64,000 nucleotides of DNA. Source: Salvator merianae (taxonomy: Eukaryota > Chordata > Lepidosauria > Squamata > Teiidae). A program made the position numbers and the translations under genes. The stretch is taken from NCBI GenBank assembly GCA_003586115.2, contig QVOM02000034.1:12689730-12753729 (forward strand). Direction: 5' to 3'. The first letter of the stretch is position 1. Every line of letters starts with the position of its first letter. This document shows positions 45,563 through 56,366 of the stretch, in pieces. The notes beneath the pieces were generated by a model. That model ran no database searches and was not told the DNA's origin. It saw only the letters and a list, made by a program, of their open reading frames with translations.

Positions 45563-46074
45563 GTGGTTTCATCATTAATACTCAATAATTACTATCTGAT
45601 TATTAAGCCTGGAATTGGTTGGGAAATGATACCGAAGATCTAGGCACCTTCCACACAGGCACCTAAAGTGCCTCCCTGAGTGCCCAGGGACCCAGGTGTC
45701 CAGATGTTCCACAACCTTCAACAGAAATGACCTACCAGTAAACTACTTTAAATAACACCAAGGCTGCTGCAGTCAGAGGAAGTCATCTCCTTCCCTCATG
45801 TGGATGCATAAATGAGCAGATGATGTGATGTCAATGTTCCTGCTGGGACTAAGTGGATGTAAAATGGCCAGCTTCCCATGCCACATCTGGTCCTCCCCAG
45901 GGAGTCCCAGCAGGACCTTTGCAGGTATAAGTGGAAGTTCTGTTCACAACCATGTTCCAGGAACTGTAGGGAGCCTTACAGCAAGTGCCCACCTCTTAGT
46001 TTGCTCCTGTGGTGGCTTAGAGCCTCCCACCTCCAGATCCCAAGCTCTTTTAGGCTTCACCTGATTGGAGCTCT
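45563..46074. other. Unassigned DNA
   Basis: 'ggcaccttccacacaggcac' at about 45648 is weakly like a family C end, but no matching right end was found. No gene seen. Confidence 0.4.
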
Positions 46075-46470
46075 GGGCCCTTTCTGCACAGCACAGACTG
46101 TCTTGTACCACACTGCCCCAGGCTATAGCCCACCCCAAGGCTCGTTCTGCATTGCCAAGAGCCCATCCCATCCCAGCTCCGAAGGCTGCGAATGAAAATT
46201 CCTGGCTTTCAAAGTCACCGGCAGGGGCTTCAAAGTCCCTGGCCAGGGCTCTGAAGTTCCCAGCCAGAGCTTTTCCAGCCACACACCCAGAAACACTGCA
46301 TTTCTGGCACTGCTTCCAGGAACCCAGCCAAAAAAGGGCAAGACCTGGTACACAGGCCCATGAGGCATTATACTATCAATAGTCTGCAGGTAGACTACTT
46401 TTAACACATCCACAGGTGGAGTGGGATATGGCACTGTATCCCACTTCATAGCTCCATCCAGTGTGGACAA
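46075..46470. mobile_element. Possible family C-type element
   Basis: It starts GGGCCCTTTCTGCACAGCAC, a very good family C terminus. The right end is tentative, near 'atccagtgtggacaaaatg'. A repeated phrase within it ('ggcttcaaagtccctggcca', 'gggctctgaagttcccagcc') shows a local tandem duplication, and a small hairpin (TGGGATA...TATCCCA) is near 46421-46443. Confidence 0.5.
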
Positions 46471-46584
46471 AATGTTCTGGGAGGGGCGTGGCAGTCAGAA
46501 ACCTAGCACACCCCGTATGCCAGTCCACCAGTCAGTGCAGGAAGCATGGTCAAACATCTTCTAGCACCTAGTTAAGATACATCT

Positions 46585-46805
46585 TATCCTTCCAAATTTT
46601 TGGTTAATAATATATGCCACTGTAGTGCTGTTATGCTATATTTTTACTGCTTTTAATTGTTTCTTTTGTTATTGCTGTGTTCTTATTGCTTTTATCTGTG
46701 TTTTAATAATGACGAGGTTTTTGTAGATGTTAATCTTGTTTTTGCTTTGTTCACCTATCCTGGAACCATATGATGAAGGGTGGGTTGTAAACAAAAAATA
46801 GAAGG
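46585..46805 (+). mobile_element. LINE 3' tail (L2/CR1-like)
   Basis: T-rich text with repeated 'ttattgctttta'-like units leads to 'gttcacctatcctggaacca' and 'gaagggtgggttgtaaac', a decayed copy of the squamate LINE closing sequence. Confidence 0.5.
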
Positions 46806-47026
46806 AAACAATTTGAACGCTGTCCCTGTGAGGCATGAATGTTCATGCATTTATCCATCTTATCTTTGTTCAAATTTTGTACCGTACAGCATTATTTTTC
46901 CCTTTTAAAAGCTTTTTAAGGGAAAGGACTATGTGTATCTACAAATAATGTACAAACAAGCTTTTGTTAAAGATACACAGCATTGCTTAGTGCTGATAAC
47001 AAATGGTGCACGTATGTGAGACCTAG

Positions 47027-47531
47027 GACCTTTCTGCACTTTACTTGAACCTTATTCAGAGCCCTCACAGTCAGCTTCAAGGCCTCATTAGTCTGCACAT
47101 TAGTGTGGATCTGTGAGGCCCTTCTCACCACTAGCATGTTATGTTTGCATGAGGCAGTGCATAATCAAGATTAGGGGCATCAGGATCATGAGAAGACCTA
47201 CATATTGAGGTCTATTGGTGGACCAGCTGGGCCTAGTCTGGAAAACAGAGGTGCGCAGAAAACACGCCTCCATGCTCCTGACTACTGGGAGTCCTATTTT
47301 AGTACCAAACCAACATGCACCACCAAAATGGGTTTCCCTGGGACTCTGAGGCTAGGAACTTTCATTCTTAGCCCTTCGGTGCCTTTGGGACCAGTAGGGA
47401 GGTGGTCTGGACCAGCACCATCATGCAGATGGCACTGTTATGGACCACACCTTGCCGTGTTCCAGACAAGCAGGCCTTGCTGCTCCAGACCCACTGGTAC
47501 AGAACAAGACAAGTTAACTGCAGAAAGACCC
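47027..47531. mobile_element. Family C element, complete
   Basis: The ends are GGACCTTTCTGCACTTTAC and, inversely, GGGTCTTTCTGCAGTTAAC, a clear terminal inverted repeat. The interior has the 'caccaccaaaatgggtttcc' block and the GGCTAGGAAC...TTCTTAGCC hairpin shared with 40137-40538 and 55634-56005. The 116-codon plus frame here is an artefact. A family A element begins only about 70 bases further on. Confidence 0.78.
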
Positions 47532-47602
47532 AAAGCCTTTACACTGAGCCTATGATCAAACATAACAAAAGGGCTGCTTCAGAGGCACCTTAGAAAGACA
47601 GT

Positions 47603-48624
47603 GACCCTGTTTGCACTTCCCACACTAGAATGGGCTAATTCTAGCGTGGAACAGACCCCATCATGCAGACATCTTCTGCACTATGGGGCCATAAAATCTA
47701 CCTTAGGACGGCTAACGGCATTTGCAAGTGCGAACGCCATTAGCCATGCCTGATGCTCGCCATGACAGCAGCCGGCAAGCGGCCAGCTGCTGCCATGGCG
47801 ATCGCAGCAGCTCCATGTGCGTGCGCACACACGTGCAGTGGGCAATGGGTCCTACGCCTTCGCAGGGCTCCAAATGGGCCTGCGCAAGGCCCAGTCAGGC
47901 TCACACCACCGCGTTCGGGCCTGGACGCCAGATGGGGCTGCGCTGTGCCCCGTCCAGCGTTTTGGTGCCTGATCATGGGTGCGAAGGGCAGTCGTTGCGG
48001 CATTGGCCTGCAATTGTCAGGCCACTGCCATGGTGACTGGGAAGCCCGTGCAATGAGCACGCCGATGATGCACCTTGCACGTGTGCACTGGGTCCCTCCC
48101 CCTGTAGCATGATTGGGCCTTCCCAATTGGGCCCACCCGGCCCAATTGGGGTGGCCTGATCACCCCAATGAGGCTGGGCGGACACTTGCAGGCAGCTGTT
48201 GTGGTGACCGCCCTTCGCAACCGTGATCGGGCACTAAAACACCAGACGGGGTGCAGCGCGGCTCTATTCGGTGTCCCAGGCCCGATCACGGCAGTGTGGG
48301 CCCGACTGGGGCCTGCACGAAGGGTTAAGCTCTATTGCCCATCATGCATTGCGTAATCACGGGATCACGCATGTGTGATGAGTGGGCTGATTGTCTGGAA
48401 GATGTCCGCCACCGTCGTGGACAAGGTAGGTGCAAACGAATCCTCACCTGAAGCTCACTTTGAGCTTCAGGTGAGGATTCAGACACCTTTTTCCTTGTCT
48501 AGCGGTAGTAACAATCGGCAGTGGATGAGGTCCTCTGCCGGTCCTTACAGCCATCTGCCAGTGCAAATGCACTTGTGTAGTGAGCGTTCCTGACGCTCAC
48601 TAGTTACAAGTGCGAACAGCCCCC
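47603..48624. mobile_element. Large CpG-rich family A element (~1 kb)
   Basis: The left end is GACCCTGTTTGCACTTCC and the right end, inversely, GGGGCTGTTCGCACTTG. The subterminal fold-back CCACACTAGAAT...ATTCTAGCGTGG is at 47629-47657. The interior is by far the most CpG-rich stretch of the window, with repeated CGATCG, GGCCCGATCACG and CCCAATTGGG motifs. CCATGG palindromes lie near 47794 and 48028. A perfect 19-bp hairpin with a 3-base loop is at 48439-48479 (arms start AATCCTCACCTGAAGC). Next to it 'gtaggtgcaaacgaa' looks like an internal element end, so this may be a composite. The overlapping 100-130-codon frames on both strands have no transposase motif. Confidence 0.8.
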
Positions 48625-48751
48625 CCGTGTGGCCCTGGTGTCCCCAACCTTCTCTAATCACCTTTTTAGCATAGAATGTTCATAAGAGAGGAAGGGACAC
48701 ACTCATGTGTGAACAATCCTTCCTCAGAGTCTTCAATAAGATGCCTCAGAG
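48625..48751. other. Short spacer
   Basis: No feature recognised. Confidence 0.5.
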
Positions 48752-48821
48752 ATGCCTTGCCTTGCCTTGCCTTGCCTTCTTTCTTTCCTTCCTTCCTTCT
48801 TTCTTTCTTTCTTTCTTTTTT
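48752..48821. repeat. (CCTTG)n followed by (TTTC/TTCC)n
   Basis: Five CCTTG-type units (48754-48778) change into TTCTTTCC-type units and a final T-run. Confidence 0.95.
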
Positions 48822-48988
48822 TTGCTGTGTCTGATCACAGCCTAAGAAGCAGCAGTTTTTGAACCAATTTCCAAAGTATGTGTGTTTATCACTCAGAAGC
48901 CCAATGCCTGTTATTGTGAATCCCACTGCTGATTAACTGATATCACTAGTACTGTTAACCTCCATTTAGGTCTCTGTGGTCTTTCCCC

Positions 48989-49285
48989 CTTCCTCCTCCT
49001 TCTCCTCTTCTTCTCCTCTTCTTCTTCTTCTTCTTCTTCTTCTTCTTCTTCTTCTTCTTCTTCTTCTTCTTCTTCTTCTTCTTCTTCTTCTTCTTCTTCT
49101 TCTTCTTCTTCNNNNNNNNNNNNNNNNNNNNNNNNNNNNNNNNNNNNNNNNNNNNNNNNNNNNNNNNNNNNNNNNNNNNNNNNNNNNNNNNNNNNNNNNN
49201 NNNNNNNNNNNNNNNNNNNNNNNNNNNNNNNNNNNCTCCTCCTCCTCCTCCTCCTCCTCCTTCGCCTTCGCCTTCTTCTTCTTCT
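48989..49285. repeat. (CTT)n/(CTC)n triplet array with assembly gap
   Basis: Left of the gap are CTT units (with CTCCTT variants at the start). Right of it are CTC units changing to TTCGCC and CTT. Bases 49112-49235 are undetermined (124 N). The true length and the point where CTT turns to CTC are unknown. The low-complexity frames across it are not genes. Confidence 0.96.
49112..49235. other. Assembly gap (124 N)
   Basis: A run of undetermined bases inside a triplet microsatellite, where short reads usually fail to bridge. The size may be an estimate. Confidence 1.
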
Positions 49286-49911
49286 TCACAGTTTCTGGAA
49301 CTTACTCATAAATCATTTGTTTCACACATCTTGCCTCTGTATTTGTTGGCAAAGCCGATAATGATTTTCTTCTTATTTAGTTGTCAGATCTGAAATTATT
49401 TGCCAGATTATTCCTGGGAGAATTTCAGGAGGCATTTTCTGAGCAGTTTGTTGTCAGCATGTGATAGTCTACAACAGCCAAGCTGTTTACAGTAGTAAAC
49501 CATGATTGAACATTTGGTTTTTCATCATGTAGCAGTAGAGATGGAATCAGATAAAGACACTTTGGTCCCATTCTAACTTCCCTAGAAGCACAGCTTCTTC
49601 CTGTTGATCAAGCAAGTCCCATCACATAACAGAAATTTAGCGATCGGCTGTATTGTGTGATTGGCAGGAAACAGCAGTACAGCTTGGTATGTGTGAACTT
49701 GAGAAAGCATATTAAGTGTACAGTCAGTGCTCAACCATATGTAACTGTTGGATACTGGTTGCACAAACATTCTGCACTCTGAATACGAGAAAAATATATT
49801 AACATGGAGCTGGGCTCCTTGCAGTGATTCCAGCTCTGTTTGAGACGTACAGTATTCCACTCCAGCCATGCTTCCTGAGGCTTGGGGGCAGTGCATGGTG
49901 TACACCATGTG
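49286..49911. other. Intergenic DNA, no gene seen
   Basis: No gene or recognised repeat. Confidence 0.5.
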
Positions 49912-50411
49912 CCTGTTTGCACTTATGGCAGTAAAACGATCTAACTAGCATGATTCGGGCCAGTTGGGATTGGGTACGAGGAGGAGTCAGTGCTGGAATG
50001 CTCTGCAAGCTGACCAGCTGTTGAAGAAGTGCAAATGGGAGTGCACTAGTTAGGAAGCTGTGTCCAGACCCAAAGGAGCTGAGTCTGGACATGTGTCCAG
50101 AACGTCCACCAGGGTCTGGACCCCAAAGTCTGAACCTGGTTTGAACCATCTGATGGCATAGGCATGGGCACGCAGTCCCTGACCCATCGCCATTCCAAAC
50201 CAGGAAGTGGTGCAAACGCATCACTCCCAGTCCACATCTGATCGTGCTAGGCAGCTTGGAGACTACAATTTTCTGGACCACAGCTGGTGACCTTCAGGCA
50301 AGCTTCAGGTGGGCTTTGGTAAGTTTCAAGTCAGCTGGAGCTGTTTGCAGGTGCAAATGCTCTGTTCCAGCAAGGGTCCTGGAACATTCCACTCACTAAG
50401 TGCGAACAGGC
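49912..50411. mobile_element. Family A2 element with probable 8-bp duplication
   Basis: The ends are CCTGTTTGCACTTATGG and, inversely, GCCTGTTCGCACTTAGTG. The flanks ACCATGTG (49904-49911) and CCTATGTG (50412-50419) agree at six of eight bases, which would fit a hAT-type duplication. The interior matches 45046-45562. The frame of 160 codons on the minus strand (49799-50281) is an artefact of the GC-rich interior. Confidence 0.78.
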
Positions 50412-50578
50412 CCTATGTGCCTATACTCTCAGGAAGGGCCCAGATTCTGCCCCATTGTAGATGAAGCCTTAATCAAGAAATTTCTCCCCTACTTTCTTGC
50501 AGGAAGAAGTGAATGGCTGCATCTGCACATCTTAAAAAAAAAATGGTTCAAAAGCATGCTAGTGCCTTCATCCACAAT

Positions 50579-50700
50579 AAAGGTCAGAAAATACACTTCC
50601 AAAATGCATTTTCTGACCTTTAATATGGATTAGAGGTGGGAAGGGAATGCTAACATCTGCATGCTATCACCTGTAAGCCTCTTTTGAGTTCTTGTTGTTG
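50579..50700. repeat. Short repeat with 17-bp-arm hairpin
   Basis: Bases 50579-50595 (AAAGGTCAGAAAATACA) pair with 50605-50621 with one mismatch. After this come 'ggattagaggtgggaaggg' and 'gcatgctatcacctgtaagc', as at 9463-9580. This supports a small fold-back family. Confidence 0.6.
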
Positions 50701-52375
50701 TTGGTGATGATAATGGGTACCATGGAGTCATGGCCAGCTCCTGGTTGAATGCATGAGCACCTCCAAGGGAACCTCTATGCAGTTTTCTTGATACAAAAGT
50801 GGATTTACCATTGCCTACTTCCTGGGAGAGTTTGTGGATTGAACCTTTTGAATTATCTTTTTTAATATGTGCAGATGCAACCAATGATCCTTCTAGCATA
50901 GGGGACATAATTAATACCTCTCCAGGGGTTGATGAACTATAGCTCCTATCATTCTTTGGCATTTGGCCAATTAGGGGGTCACACATTAATCAACCTTATT
51001 CTAAAGATGATGTTACAGCATAGATATAGATTATCATTAGCAAATCAATCAGTCAATCAAACAAAAAGAGTTTCTTCACATTATCCTGCTTTAGCAGCTG
51101 TTTTCCTCACTGGGTCTCATTAGGACCATAGTATTAGAGACCTGACAGGGTGCCAGGGACTGATCTGATGGGCTGAAGATGATCTCTGGTGCTTGAACAA
51201 AGTGCTTGTCAGCCAAGATATATGGAAGAGTTCTCACTCTACAGTCTGATGGTCTGACTGCCAGCAAAATGCAGGGTGATTGTGTGGCCCTAGAGTTAAT
51301 GAAGGAGCAAGCCACAGACACGGGAATCCTTATCCACTAGGAAATACTGGTCAGTCTGCCTATTAAGGCATGCAAGTGATGACATCTCTAGGAGGGGAGG
51401 ACACATCTCAAAGGGATGTCTATGTGAGAATCAAATGCAGTACTGTTGGGTGGTATCAGTCAGAGACTGTGGGAATGGGAGGGCTGACTACAGCCACTAT
51501 CCCACTATTGTAATGTATTAAACCAACTGCTTCATGGCAATCCTCATGGCAACGCATGTTCTTAACTCTGAAAAAAAGGAATTACTGCAAAAATGTATGT
51601 GTTCTTTCTAATGACAGCTGGTGGCATGGTGTGCACTAAAAGTTACTTGAGCATGCACGCACTGGTTTCTGAAGTCCTTGGTGCAGTGGCAAATTGCTCT
51701 GTCATCTGATCCACTGCAAAAGCAAATTTAAAGAGCACTTTTCTGCCACATGAAAGACTTTGGACAACTCCTGCAAACTTGCATGAACTGGCTCTGAAGC
51801 CCTCTAGAAGGATACTACATTAAAGTGACCTCCTTTGCATTCCTGGGCCATGGGACAGACAGGTAATGGTGAATGAAATGGCCCACATGACACCTAGAAG
51901 TCATTTCTGTGTGCACCACCAAAGTACCTCAAGCCTGCAACTTCAGAAACCAGAAAACTTTCATTCCCCACCCTCCAAAGATAAGGCAATCATCTTACAG
52001 ACAGCTGCCATCACAGTCTTCAGAGTCTCATCTTTACCTAGCATGAATCACTTAGATCAGGCCAGAGAGTGCATCACATATTAAGGTGCACAGTATGGTA
52101 GCAGCCAGAGAAACCATCACACACAGGGCAGGAAAAGAGGAATATTTTGGCACTTCGCTTCTCAAAAGATCAGAACAAAGATTCCAAATGAAGCTTTCCC
52201 CTACTACACCATCCTGTAGTCCCAATCCATGGGTCACTGCTTGAGCCCTTACTGTCAATTTTGTGTCATGGACAAATGTGGTGGAACTGTGTCCAAAGCT
52301 GACCATTTGCAAATATCACCTGCACAAAACTGATATTTTTGCCAAGCAGATTTGCATGATGCATGTACTAACTAG
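50701..52375. other. Unassigned DNA with two old repeat traces
   Basis: 'ttgttgttggtgatgataat', 'gggtaccatggagtcatggc' and 'gcagttttcttgatac' (50690-50820) look like a decayed SINE- or RTE-linked repeat. 'gatgaactatagctcctatc' near 50930 is a trace of the 'actacaactcccatca' MITE. Nothing is recognised from 51000 to 52375 beyond a possible link of 51790-51870 with 11560-11650. Confidence 0.4.
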
Positions 52376-52785
52376 TAGAGATGTGCCAAATTGGTTCGGG
52401 CTTGACCCAGTTTGAGTTCAACCCGGTTCACACTCATAGAAAACTCTCCTTTACAGGGCCTGAACTGGTTTGACCTGGTTTAGAACAAACAGGACCACCC
52501 TCCCATTTGAAAGGGACTGGTTCAGATTGAAACGAACCAGGGAGTGTTCATTCAAACAGGTTGAACCTTCTGGTTCAATATGAACCAGTTGGAGTTTGCT
52601 CACAATTACCCTTTAAAAAGCATTTCTGCCAATGATTTTTAAAGTTATTTTAATTTGAACAGATAGGAGCCTGTTCAAGGTTCAAACTTGAGCCAGATTC
52701 AGCCCAATTTGAATTCGAACTGAACATCATGTAGTTCAGCTGAATTTGAACAAAACCAGCATTTGGGGGTTTGTGTACATCTCTA
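52376..52785. mobile_element. hAT-like palindromic element, TAGAGATGTG ends
   Basis: The left end is TAGAGATGTGCCAAATTGG and the right end, inversely, TAGAGATGTACACAAACC. The interior is a run of GGTTC/GAACC motifs in alternating orientation, giving extensive self-pairing. CTAACTAG precedes the element, and CTAACTAT spans its right boundary (52783-52790), which may be a target duplication if the last three bases have been lost. The terminal motif is close to that of the TAGGGATGTG elements. Confidence 0.65.
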
Positions 52786-53463
52786 ACTATGCTCACTGTG
52801 AACAAGTCCCAAGAAAGTTTTAAAAAAAAAAATCTGACCTTTGCATTGTTTTTTAATTTTTTATTCTTATGTTAAGTAACTGAAATACCCAATTAAAAAT
52901 AATTTCTTTAATCAAATTGCAGTTCACAAGTGTGAAAAGCTGAGCTGAACATTCAGACAGTCACCAGTCTGAAAATCTCCATCCATGTTTAACACCCAGA
53001 ATGATGTCAGTCTACCAAAACATGCCACTGCTGGATTAGAAAAGTTTCATTTTGAATAGGCTTGGAAAAACACAGAATAGCCACAGCAAGCACCTGATTG
53101 GACTTAAAAGAGGAGGAATGATAGCAAATGTTTTTGCCTTCATCTGTACATCTTGCTTTGGAAGAAAGTTAGTAACTTGTATGTGTTTATACATGCAGGT
53201 TTCCGATGGCTGTCAGCAAAATGGATCAGCTATTTTGAGTTCATCCCTATCTGTAACGAATCCAGCACTGTCAGAAATAATTCTTATACAAAGTTGGAGG
53301 CAGGGAAGCAAGTCTGGAAACTATGGCCCTTTCTGCACTTACCTGTATCCTGGAATAGGAAGGGGGCTGAGGGGCTGCTTTACATGCGCTAGTGCAGAAT
53401 GGAGCCGGCTTAGCCCCCTAGTACGGTTTGCCTGCATTGAATGAACCTACAGACAGAAACAGA
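52786..53463. other. Intergenic DNA, no gene seen
   Basis: No recognised domain in the overlapping plus frames at 53052-53444. 'ccctttctgcacttacctgt' at 53327-53346 is a good family A/C terminus in isolation, so a further truncated element probably starts there. Confidence 0.45.
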
Positions 53464-53889
53464 GGGCCTGTTAACACTTGCCAGCGTAGAATGGTATAAT
53501 TCTACACTGGAACAGACACAGTGGTGCAGCAGCCATTCTCACTGTGGGGGCAGGAACAGCCCACAACCAGGCTTCCAGAACTTGCAGTGCGAATGCTGGC
53601 CTGCCTGCCATGACAGCAGCCGCGGAAATGTCCGGCTGTTGCCACGACAACCAGGGACTTGGTGCGCGACTGCCCAGTTGCAGCCTGCAGCAGTCACACC
53701 CAGAAGCAGGTGCGAACGCTGCTGACTGGGATCAGTCCAGCGGCTCCCAATACAGCTATGGACAGTGATTTAACTGTCCACAGCTTGAAGCATCCAGGAG
53801 CATCTGCAGACTGGGGCCTCTGCAAAATGGGGATATACTTTGTTAGTGAGCACCTGGATGCACACTAGCACCATAGTGTGAACAGGCCC
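53464..53889. mobile_element. Family A MITE, complete
   Basis: The ends are GGGCCTGTTAACACTTGCC and, inversely, GGGCCTGTTCACACTATGG. The subterminal fold-back CCAGCGTAGAAT...ATTCTACACTGG is at 53481-53511. The X-box-like GTTGCCACGACAAC is at 53638-53651. The second hairpin CTATGGACAG...CTGTCCACAG is at 53755-53782. The element at 18808-19212 is the same subtype in the opposite orientation. No clear 8-bp duplication. Confidence 0.85.
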
Positions 53890-55633
53890 AGAGTGTCAAA
53901 ATGGTGCCTTATCTCAGATCTACTGAGGACCTCTTTAAAGAGCCCAGCCTTCAAACCCATTAGCTGAAGCAGGGCTGCAGTGGGCTGTATGAACACAGAT
54001 GGTCCCATCATGGCCCACACTCACTGGCCTGTACTACATGGGCCAGAATAGCCCACATAGTGTGGAAATGGTCTATGACTTTTCTACACTGGCCATGGTT
54101 TCATACCATCTCCTTATCTTGAAGTACAGCTTCAAGCAAAGGCCAAGAGTTGTGCACTTCATGTTGCATTTGCCACACCTTGCAACAAGCACTGTTTCCA
54201 GAATTAAAATTCTTATCTCCTGTGGCATACAAAGGTGGAAACAATTTTGACCAAATTATAACCACCCCATAAGATGATGTGAAAGAGAGAGGGAGGGGTA
54301 AGTGATTGGTGAAGAGATCCTCAGCTTGGGTGGCCTTGCATAAGAACCAGCCACAGGTTCAGTGCCATGGGGAATTTTGGAAAGTACAGAGCATCGAAGG
54401 AAAATGGAGGTGGGTTAGGTTATGGTTCCATGCACCCCCTGCTTTCATTTGTCAAGCCATTCCAAACAGCTTCTCAATGTCCTGTGCACCAGAGAGTTGA
54501 AGGAGGTACCGTGTCTCCTTAAACAGGAGACATATGGTAAACCAAACCTTTTTTTTTTTTTTTTTGCTTTTTTACTATTATTACTTTCTTCAAACAAAGC
54601 TAATAAATCAAGATCACCAAAGATGCATGTTATGCAAAACTTAATTGGATTTGGCATTTGGCCTACTAGGAGCAGCACTTATCTGACTTCAGATCAGAGA
54701 GCTCCACTTTAATGGGTGGATTTGAGTCGCCCACGTTGGAGTTGCTAAATCCTGTTTTTAAATGCGATGTGCGTGCATCTTTCATTCTGGGAAGTGGAGG
54801 AGTTGAGCATTGTTTTGCCTTTTGTGCAATATGAAGGAGGGAAGAAGCTCTCAAGAATAGAAGACAATGCCTTTTTGAGAGCATGGCTCTTGACTATGGA
54901 GAGATAGACTAATCACCTAATAAAGCTCTGGAAGTTTTGCAAACCTCTTAAACTGTAGCACCCTGGCATGGCACGTTCGTTCTGACTGTTCCTCTGTGCT
55001 GCTGCTTTATGCCTTAGCTTGCAGTCAGCAATGTGGGAAGGAAACTAGGAAGAGAAATACATGATATAACTATGGATTTTTTTTCACCCACACAGCACCT
55101 TCTCTTATATGGACACCGGCATCCATACATAGCTCAGGGTTGTCAACATCTGCCACACAGAAAGTCAAGTGAAAAGGGAAGGGAGGAGGAAATAAGGAAT
55201 GAATGCCATAAGTCTGGGCTTACAAGTTTCAGACAACATTCCCTTCAGGTCAGGAAGCAAGAAGAATTGAAACAAGATGATTGATAAAGGGTTATTAACT
55301 AGCATATTACAACCAGCTGATATCAGCGAAAGGTTGCCTTAAGCTCCCTCCTACTTTTTAGACATGTGCACTGTGTTTTCTTTTGATAACTCTGATTGCC
55401 TTAGAGCAACAGTGTCACATCAGACCAAGGAGGGAAATGAGGTTACACTTCACAAGGTATTTGGATCCAGATTGTCTTGACTCTGGCTATTGGCCATGCT
55501 GGCCTGTGCTGATGGGAAAAGTGGTCCAATAACATCTGAAGAACCACAAGCTTTTTACCCTTCCCTTGTGCAGTGTAGAGTTTTTCAGCCTTTCATATGT
55601 ACCATAGCCCTGAGACCAAGGATCCCCCATGTC
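53890..55633. other. Intergenic DNA, one repeat trace
   Basis: No gene recognised. Near 55490-55552, 'ctattggccatgctggcctg' and 'ggtccaataacatctgaaga' are a decayed copy of the 'actacaactcccatca' MITE. A T-run is at about 54549-54565. Confidence 0.45.
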
Positions 55634-56005
55634 TGGTCTTTTCTGCACAGACCCACATAGGCCTCATAGATCTGCATGTTAATGCTGATCTATGAGACCA
55701 CCTCTCCCGCTGGTCCTCTCTGTCTGAATTACATGGAGTGTGATGCCAAACAGAGAGGCCTTGTTTGGTATCGCTGGTAGACCCTTTTAATTGGACTTCC
55801 AGTGGGACCAGCAACCCTGATCCAGTGTTTGGTACTGTCCATGTTTGGAACTACTGGGGGACATATTTCAGTATCATACCATTGCACACCACCAAAATGC
55901 ATTCCCCTGGGCTCTGAAGCTAGGAATTTTTGTTCCTAGTCTTCAGATGCATGGGAGTGCATCTGTGAAGTCCATATGGGCTCTGCTACAAGGCCTCTAA
56001 CCTTT
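55634..56005. mobile_element. Family C element
   Basis: It starts TGGTCTTTTCTGCACAGACC. The interior has 'tcatagatctgcatgttaat' with its inverse 'ctgatctatgaga', then 'caccaccaaaatgcattccc' and the GCTAGGAATTTTTGTTCCTAG hairpin (quoted as arms GCTAGGAA / TTCCTAG). The right end is decayed near 'acaaggcctctaacc'. Confidence 0.65.
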
Positions 56006-56180
56006 GTTCTAGGCTCTCTCATTGATATAGAGGAACTTTTGCCCCCTGTCCTGAATTCCACTGCTAAACATCACCAGGTGTTGGAGCTCTGCTTAAAGTT
56101 CTTGCAGAAGGTCTTACAGTGGTCACTGACAATTCATCATAACATGTAAACAGCATAAAGATTTAGGTCTCCACCATATA

Positions 56181-56366
56181 TGGCAACAGCTCATCGCTTT
56201 AAGCGCAGGTGTTTGCATGTTGAGGAGATCGCTGGCTGTGGGGTCTGCATTTTGCCGCAACAGGCCGCTGCAAGACCTGCCCAGGGAGGGACGTGTTTTT
56301 GCGGCCTGCGATCTCCCCGTCCAGCGACATGCGACCATCCACGCTTAAAGTGACAAGCCATCACTG
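56181..56366. mobile_element. Family B hAT-type palindromic MITE
   Basis: The left arm has CAGCTCATCGCTTTAAGCG and the right arm, inversely, GGCTTGTCACTTTAAGCG. The inner parts 'gaggagatcgctgg' and 'gacggggagatcgcagg' also pair. The flanks ACCATATA (56173-56180) and ATCATATA (56367-56374) agree at six of eight. It is related to 6727-6834 and to the right end of 58058-58238. Confidence 0.7.

Noticed and set aside
47603..48624. CpG-island promoter with overlapping genes on both strands
   Set aside because: Terminal inverted repeats and the shared subterminal hairpin mark it as a transposon. The frames on the two strands mirror each other and lack domains.
48976..49311. Serine- or arginine-rich frames across the N gap
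   Set aside because: They translate the triplet microsatellite and undetermined bases.
49799..50281. 160-codon open frame (minus)
   Set aside because: It falls mostly inside the family A2 element and extends past its boundary. The paralogous element at 45046-45562 does not keep this frame open.
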